DNA of 64,000 nucleotides from contig CM036170.1 in assembly GCA_020631735.1 (NCBI GenBank), forward strand, positions 65,239,737 through 65,303,736, given 5' to 3'. Position numbers and translations under genes: made by a program. The first letter of the stretch is position 1. Each line of letters opens with the position of its first letter. This stretch comes from Saccharum officinarum. Taxonomy: Eukaryota > Streptophyta > Magnoliopsida > Poales > Poaceae. The notes beneath the pieces were generated by a model, which worked only from the letters and a program-made list of their open reading frames with translations, ran no database searches and was not told the origin of the DNA. Below are positions 57,429 to 64,000 of this stretch, in pieces.

Positions 57429-58765
57429 CTAATGTTCCGGAAGAAGAATTGTTACGCGTACACGAGAAATGTACCCAGAAGATTAAAGTAAGTCATTTTC
57501 CTTTCTAGAAAATTCCTATATAAACTAGAACCACTGAGCCTACCCAAATATTTTCCATCCCTTGTTCAGCATCCAAAAATTCAAAATAATTTCCAAATTC
57601 TTCTCATTCGCGTTTTGCCAATAAACCTAGGAAGTTTATATCTCATCCATCCTAACTCCAAATCCCGTAATTCTTCCACAAAAATCTTCTAAAATAAAAC
57701 CCTACATATTCAACTCATTTTTCCTAATTTTCGGTGATTGTCACAAATACAAATAGCCCTCCTTTTGAACAACTCCATTTGCAGCATAATCTGCATATAC
57801 CAAGAATTTGTCTCTTTTTCAGCGAACTTCAACATCTATACTCAGCTAAGAGGAAATTTTAGATGTATCAGCAGTCATCTCTTCTTCAATTATAACATAG
57901 TACGACGTGGACCTCCAGTTAATATGATTACAATCATCCTCTGTTTTAAAATTTTCACTACAATGATCGAAAAAATCAATAACACCGCTGTTGGGTTTTT
58001 GATGTTATACACATTTAACTGATATATCCTTCATTTTGTGTATACTCAAATTATAGATTGCAAAAAATAAATGTAATGGACACAAATATACATCGTAATG
58101 CCAAATAATACTACAAAGTGAACTATGTAGCGACAACCTAGTATAATTTTTTTTGTGACCGTGCAATACGAATTTGCGGAATTATCATAGACACAGGTTA
58201 CTTATTTCACCTTCTTCTATCCTTCGTCACACTACACAGTGTAAGTTATGCCAACAATCTTCTTCTGCTAATAGAATAAAATATAAAAAAATAGGATAAC
58301 ATATTTGCAATAAAAATAATATAAAAACATTCATATAGTTTACATTATATTCAACTGTAACATATGACATATCTGTTTTACTATAACATAGAATATATAA
58401 CACCGTAGAATGGCAAGCTCATGGTAGGCAGGGCGCCACGCCCTGGGTTTCTAGTGACCACTACTGGAACTCAACAAAACGAGAAAGAAAAGGAGAGCTG
58501 ATGCATGAACATTTGCATTCGTCTGTCTTTATAAAAAAAATTACCCTCAATTTTAGGCTAAGACCGAGCCCAACTTATTGACTAAGCCGAAGTAGATGAT
58601 CACGACCACGAGCCAACCGAGTTAGAATTATCTAAGAAAAATACAAGTCTTGCTTACTTTTGCTACGTCCAGATGTGTACACAACCACTCAATCCGCGGC
58701 CCCTACCTTGTTCCTTACGTGACAAAAAGTGGAATAGTGAGAGATTGTGTACAAGGTGCCAAAGG
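57429..58765. other. Intergenic AT-rich DNA
   Basis: Short frames occur but none has a recognisable domain. No repeat borders are clear. Confidence 0.45.
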
Positions 58766-58885
58766 TCAGCCCGTTCGTTTGAGATTATCATCCAAATCAG
58801 CCAGCTAACCAGTAGTGTTTTTCTCTCATAAAACACCAGCCAGGAGTACTTTTAGCCAGCCAGATCAGCCCAAGCGAAAAGCCAA
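58766..58885. mobile_element. hAT-type MITE, same family as 43060
   Basis: CAGCCCGTTCGTTTGAG at the left and AGCCCAAGCGAAAAGC at the right, with GTGTTTTTCTCTCATAAAACACCAGCCA inside. Confidence 0.6.
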
Positions 58886-59107
58886 GTAGAACAGTGAGCA
58901 ACAATGAGGAGGAACAGTCTGTCTGTATACGAGCCTAACGACTGCACCACACGACCAACCACTGGCTGATCTCTTCAGATCATGCATGATGGGCTAGCTG
59001 ATGGCATGATGCTCCCCATAGCTAGTAACGGAATTCAGGGACGGCGCTGCTCCAGATGCCCCCTGCTACTCCTGGACCGCCGCTACCGCTTGGTGCCCAG
59101 CTTAGGC

Positions 59108-59242
59108 CCTAGGCCCTATTCATCTGGCTTATAATCCGTCTTATTCAGCTTGTTTTTTCAGCCGGAACAGTATTTTTCTCTCACAAAAAATCAGCCAACA
59201 GTGTTTTTCAGCCGGCTTATAATTCCAGCCGAACGGCTCCTT
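59108..59242. mobile_element. hAT-type MITE with SCTTATAA-rich interior
   Basis: CCCTATTCATCTGGCTTATAA to GGCTTATAATTCCAGCCGAACGG, with CAGTATTTTTCTCTCAC and AATCAGCCAACAG in the middle. It is common in sorghum-like genomes. Confidence 0.6.
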
Positions 59243-59249
59243 AGTTTCC

Positions 59250-59475
59250 AAAATTTATAATTTTTTTTAAGATTCTATATCATATCGAATCTTTGGACAT
59301 ATGCATGAAGCATTAAATATAGATAAAAAAATAAAAATAATTATACAGTGTAGACGAAATTCATGAGACAAATCTTTTAAGTCTAATTAGACCATAATTA
59401 GACACTAATTACCAAATAACAATTAAAGTGCTACATTATCATTTCCCAAAAAATTTCGCGAACTATACAAGGCCT
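59250..59475. mobile_element. Grass MITE, inverted copy of the 55322 family
   Basis: Read on the minus strand it shows the same internal order (AAATGATAATGTAGCAC, TTAGACTTAAAAGATTTGTCTC, TTATCTATATTTAATGC). The ends are decayed. Confidence 0.6.
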
Positions 59476-59518
59476 AGCCAGCCGAGCTTGTCTTCATGGG
59501 CAATTCAAGATGCTAACA

Positions 59519-59775
59519 TACTTCCTCCGTCCGTAAAAATATGCAACTGTGGGTTACATGCCAGAAAAAATAGTTCACGTTTGACCAAATTTATAGTGAA
59601 TAGTATTCATATTTATGGCTCCAAATCAATTTATTATGAAAATATATTTTATAATTAATCTAATGATATTTATTTGATATCATAAACATTGATAATTTTT
59701 TATTTATAATTGGTCAAAGTTAAGATACTAAAACGTGACACTGTGCTAGAATCGCATGTTTTCATGGATGGAGAG
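59519..59775. mobile_element. Stowaway-like MITE, degenerate
   Basis: It begins ACTTCCTCCGTCCGTAAAAAT and ends GCATGTTTTCATGGATGGAG, with TTTGACC/GGTCAAAG inverted inside. Mismatches are many. Confidence 0.55.
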
Positions 59776-60679
59776 AATACCAAGATGATGGATGTACCAG
59801 CCTACCAGGTGTTTGATACTTTTCATAGTACAAAGTATTTTCATGCTCATTTATATACCCTAGCTTGTCATTTTTGTGTAGGCATTTTTACTTATACAAT
59901 TGCCATAAAAATTTTATGGTAGGCTACTTATGGTATGACTATGCTACTATAATTTTTCTAGATTTTTCTATACAATAGAAATACATGTTGCTGTTGTAAC
60001 CTTAGTTTAAAGTGAAATAAAAGTAATATTCTTTATGCATGATTAGTTTAATAGAGTAGCTTTGGTGTATCTTTGAAGCATCAAATAACTTGTTGATGTC
60101 GCTTGGCATGTTAGTATAGTTGTGGTGACGAAGTATAGTAGCACTTGTGTTAGGGCTATATGTAGTTTGCGAAAAAGTAACGGGGGTTAGTAATAGAAGA
60201 GAATGCAGTAGATGACATATATTCGTGGTACATGTCCTTAGATGATGTTGACTATCTAGTAGAAGAGTGTTACCTCTATTCTATCCAATAAATCTAAGTG
60301 TGTTCATCTGCCTTGCATGTCATCATGATCATCACATGTCATCACATCCGATGCACCACTTGCATAATTACTTATACAATTGCATCATACAGGATCACAG
60401 GAGGAAGTGCCGATAGAAGTACAAAAGGAGCAGGCCGGGGCCGACTCATGGGAAATCTAGGCATAGGAGGTGCCAGAGGTAAAGGAGCAAGGAGAGGACA
60501 TGCCAGAGTGCATGGACCATCAACCTAGTTCCTTTGAACGAGACAAAGCCCCAGAACATTCTAAGTCTCCTACTTTATAAAAAACAATCTTTTATATATG
60601 AGTCGTTTATATTCTTGCATTAAGTTATAGGAGTTGAGTGAAACTGTTGATGTATTTATTACTATCTTTGTCTATCTTA
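59776..60679. other. Unassigned DNA, possibly the start of the gypsy LTR
   Basis: Repetitive CATGTCATCA text (about 60316-60350) resembles LTR starts of long gypsy elements, but no TG terminus could be placed. Confidence 0.3.
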
Positions 60680-62060
60680 TTATATTCTTACCCTGTTAGG
60701 TTTAGGATCGAATAACTGCTTAGCCCTGCTTAGACTGGTAGTGATCGGTGATTTCCTATCACCTGCAATTATAGGTGGTTACTGGAATACTTTAGCTATG
60801 GAATGGATGATGTCCTGGAAATAACCATGTGTTGTTGGATAATTTAAGACTGGATGGAAAAGTTGAAAGTAACCTGACATGGTTCTGGGGTGCGATTAGT
60901 TTTCCGTCTGTATCGGTTAAGGACCGATCGTTGCTCATCTCTCTTGTCATGTTGAACGCATGCCTCACATTTAGCTAGCTGAATAAAGTACCTTTCGACC
61001 GTGAAGGTAGTGGCATTATTCGGGCCGAGATCTACATGGGTGCGCGTATTGGTACTGAATGGGGTATGACAGGGGCACGAAGAGTGAGACCGAGGGCAAG
61101 CAAGACCTGATTCCTGGCAGTCGGGTGGTCCCTGAGTACTGTGGCCCTAGTTTGTCCCACGACATTTATCTGGATAGTGTCATTGATGATCTGTATCTCA
61201 CTTGATCGGTGAGTGTGGTTTATGTGAAGAATAAATCACTAGCTAGTTAGGAATCGATTCGAATCGCCATCGCTCCTGAATAGTGAGCACTTGACTCGAG
61301 TTAGGGCATCGTAGTAATGATGATGGAACACTAATGGTTATATGGATGATGTTGGAAATATTAAATCTAAGTTGGTAACTGGATGATATTGGTTAATCAA
61401 GTGATTGCTATAGTATAGGTGCTTACCTAGCTTGATAGGTTATAATAAAGATGATGCAAAGTACTTAAATGGTTCATTATGTTAACTTATTGCTCTTTCA
61501 AAAATGAGTTCGCTAGTCCACTAAAGAAAGTCTTGCATACTCCTTGGTGTCACTTTATTTTAGTTTAAAATGGGTAAGTCTAGCTGGGTACTTTCCCGTA
61601 CTCAGGGCGTTGTTCCCATTATTGTTATAGATGGTCAGATGTGCTATGAGTATTGCATTAATTGCATGTACCCTGCGATGAGCGACAACTAGGACAAAGG
61701 GCATGGTCGTTTCGTATGTCTTATCTGATGCTTTTGTTAGAAATGACTATCTCCTAGCACTGTATCTGAACTAAACATGTGTGTGGTCTTAAAACTATTT
61801 GCTTCTGTTACTTTATTATGAACTCGGTTTGTAATAACTCTATGTTTTAAACTCCAATGTATCTCAGTGTTGTTGCGAACTGTATGTAATATGTGACTGT
61901 GGCTGCTAAACTTGTACGATCTTGGTTTGTATGTTGGTTGGTTTGAAATCATTCGTGGTTTCATGGAGTACCGAGTTATACGGGCTTAAGTTTGCTAAAT
62001 TATCTGCTTCAGCGGATGATTTTTGTACTTAATTTCGTATAATTGGTCAGTTTTATTATA
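60680..62060 (+). repeat. Gypsy LTR, 3' portion (plus orientation)
   Basis: Diverged relative of the reverse complement of about 34410-35770. Shared blocks include TGCTTAGCCCTGCT, GATTTCCTATCACCTGC, TTGAACGCATGCC and GAATCGATTCGA(A/G)TCGCC. It ends TTTTATTATA (expected ...ACA) right before the primer-binding site. Confidence 0.7.
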
Positions 62061-62074
62061 GCTGGTATCGGAGC
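62061..62074 (+). other. Primer-binding site of the right-hand gypsy element
   Basis: GCTGGTATCGGAGC matches the initiator-tRNA-Met type site, and the same site is used by the minus-strand element at about 34400. It fixes the LTR/internal boundary and the plus orientation. Confidence 0.8.
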
Positions 62075-62851
62075 AAGGTTTAGCAGGTTACTGTTCACAT
62101 GTGTATTTAAAATAAAATAGTGTTTAAACCTATGATTTAAAATTTAATAGTGTGCCAGTGGTCATATCCTTTATGTCCAGTTAAGAACTTTAGGTGGCTT
62201 ATTTAAGTACTGACTTGGGGGCCCTTCATCATATTTCTATTTCGTTGCTCATATGGCGTGCTGTTGTATGATTGCCATTCACTTGTGTGGTAATATATGT
62301 ATCAATGGACTTTACGCCTCGGTAAGTGGGAGTTGTTAGAGCATGATCAGATACACTGCTGATCTAGGGATGTGCTTATATAATGCCGAATTATGAACAT
62401 GTTATATGCATGTTTATATGAAGGTATCCAATGTGTGGGTAATTTCATCCTGTGGTGACGATGCCGTCAATAGGACGATGGTTCGGGTAGTTGCTACTAT
62501 TCTACGCGTATCTGGGGATGTGTGTAGAGCGAGTAGATTACTTTACCGCTTTCATGCATAATATTCATACTATGAGGGTTGGGCTAAAATGAATCTTCTG
62601 CAGGTATATAACAGCGCTATCGTGTAGTACGTATTAGTTATGTATATGGAGATCATTGTATGCCACCGTCTATATCGCTAGGACTTATTATTATTTTCTA
62701 AGTTTGTGAGGACGTACGAAACATGCATGTATCATGTTGTTGTGCATATCATTCATGGCATTATTCATCCCCTTATAAGTTGATTATCTCATTTTGATAA
62801 AAATGACAACTTAATATTCATTCTCACGAGAGTCATAAAATTTTGCTACAG
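62075..62851 (+). other. Untranslated leader of the right-hand gypsy element
   Basis: AT-rich, with no frame. It ends in TTTTGCTACAG directly before the ATG, which looks like a splice acceptor. Confidence 0.5.
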
Positions 62852-63926
62852 ATGTCACGCACCAGGCAGACAGCTCGCAAGTCCACCAGAGGTAGAGCTC
62901 CCCACCACCAGCTTGCTCCATGTACCTGTCAGTGACAACCTTTTCTTGGAGAGTATGGGATACCTATGCTCTTATGGAGAGTGCTCAGCCATGTAGGCTA
63001 TCCTAATGGAATGGAGCTCCGCTATTTCTGGACAAATGAGTAGTTGGGTGATGGTTTGTTGGTCACTGTGGAGGCCATTGTTCGTCCTAGAGGTGATGGT
63101 TCTGAGTGGACCAGTTGGCGCTATGAGTCAACTGGCAGGACCGCTGAGGAAGCGGCTGACAGGGCAACTCTTGGGATACTGAGGGACATTATGGATCATT
63201 TTCCTTAGGACTTGGCAGCTGCTATGGCTGGAGTCTTTCCAAGGGGCAACCCCCCCACTAACTCATGGCAGTAGGCAAGAGGAAGATCTCTAGAGATTAG
63301 AGCAACAAAAAGGTAGAACAGTGATAACCTTGCCATGAGCGCTATGTTCGCAGTGATGAAGGCTTTTGATGGAGTAGAAGGCAGCCTGAGACGTGTGTCT
63401 GGTGATCTTGGCTAGGCCCGCAATAACAGGCGTTAGCTTTAGAGGGACCACGACGCTGAGATCGAAAGGCTCAATGCAGAGATGGCTCAGTTAACCCACC
63501 ATAGAGATCAGGTGACACAGAGGACTGGAGTATATGAGGGAGACATACGTGCACTGAGAGAGCAGCTTGAGCGTCTGACCACCGCTAACAGGAATGGTGA
63601 CCACATGTTGATCCATGTGCTCCAGCAAAGGAATGAAGCCTGGTCGGAGGAAGATGTTCTGAGAGCTTGACAGGTTGAGCTAGAGCAGCAACTAGCTAGT
63701 GCCGAAGAATACAACGACCACCTGCACGAGGAGGTTCACCAGCTACACAACCAGCTCCACCCTTTCCCTAAAAAACCAACTCCACCCTTATGTTCCTCCT
63801 GGAGCAGCAGAGATGGATCTAGATGAGGACGAGGATCCCAAAGATCCTGAGGCCCTAGCTGAGGATGATGATGTTGATGCTGACCATGGGGACGTCTCCA
63901 ACTTAGATAGCGATCATGATGAGTAG
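62852..63926 (+). pseudogene. Retroelement first ORF with a histone H3 tail-like N terminus, decayed
   Basis: The ATG at 62852 gives MSRTRQTARKSTRGRAP and goes on HHQLAP, which tracks the histone H3 tail residue by residue. TGA follows at 62933. The same frame then continues for about 280 codons with further stops (63041, 63206, 63272 and others, nearly all TAG or TGA). It reads FLGEYGIPMLLWRVLSHVGY, a Trp-rich globular part, then a coiled coil (IERLNAEMAQLTHHRDQ; LREQLERLTTANRN). A small insertion near 63765 shifts the frame. The C terminus is strongly acidic (MDLDEDEDPKDPEAL to SDHDE). It sits where gag is expected, but I cannot identify a gag domain. Confidence 0.65.
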
Positions 63927-64000
63927 GATAATCATTGATGCGCTAGCTACTAGGGTTTCGTTTGCGATGATCTTTTGCAGGTGTCGACGTTCGGTCCCGC

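Noticed and set aside
62852..62935. A true histone H3 gene fragment
   Set aside because: After residue 22 the sequence leaves H3 completely (PCTCQ), and it lies directly behind an LTR leader; a mimic in a retroelement ORF fits better.

Overview
This is nuclear DNA from a grass, most likely a panicoid of the sorghum/sugarcane/maize group. The evidence is the mix of GC-rich, GC3-biased first exons with AT-rich introns, dense Stowaway and Harbinger-type MITEs, a Sirevirus with its typical LTR palindromes, long-LTR Ty3/gypsy elements, and plant-type spliced genes with plastid or mitochondrial presequences. A 100-N run at 12056-12155 marks a scaffold gap. I recognised no rRNA, tRNA, CRISPR or bacterial operon structure.

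Left part (1-18.6 kb): the 3' half of a Ty1/copia element (2-2741) lies beside a hAT-type transposase gene (about 2742-9650). A small Ty3/gypsy chromovirus derivative (4020-7868) split that gene, leaving a perfect 5-bp target duplication (CCAGC). Next come three exons of ketopantoate hydroxymethyltransferase on the minus strand (9711-11020). Its last conserved exon is not in the window, so the nested transposons probably sit in its final intron, or the gene is truncated. A decayed minus-strand Sirevirus runs from the gap to 18628.

Middle part (18.6-39.4 kb): mostly repeats. These are a 5'-only gypsy fragment with an internal 467-bp tandem duplication (22985-25983), a MITE cluster (26.9-28.0 kb), a chimeric fragment joining lectin-receptor-like and GH10 xylanase-like sequence (28.2-28.8 kb), a GRF zinc-finger pseudogene (30948-31420), and a minus-strand gypsy piece with an LTR of about 5 kb (32254-39374).

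Gene-rich island (40.7-54.5 kb): a five-exon gene of unknown function with a C-terminal membrane anchor (40691-42190); the plastid Fe-S assembly gene SUFD/ABCI7 on the minus strand (45228-48401); and a plastid-type DUF3326 gene on the plus strand (51907-54484). SUFD and the DUF3326 gene are divergent. Their spacer holds a long-TIR element rich in GGCGCC and a 1.58-kb Harbinger element that carries a Myb-like ORF. Each of these two genes has one disabling change near its N terminus: a TAG in SUFD and a one-base frame shift in DUF3326. This could be decay of a redundant (polyploid) copy, or consensus error.

Right part (54.5-64 kb): MITEs, a copia integrase relic, a 715-bp foldback element inserted inside a MITE, and the 5' end of another gypsy element. 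The decayed first ORF of that element begins with a close copy of the histone H3 tail, which is the most unusual signal in the window.
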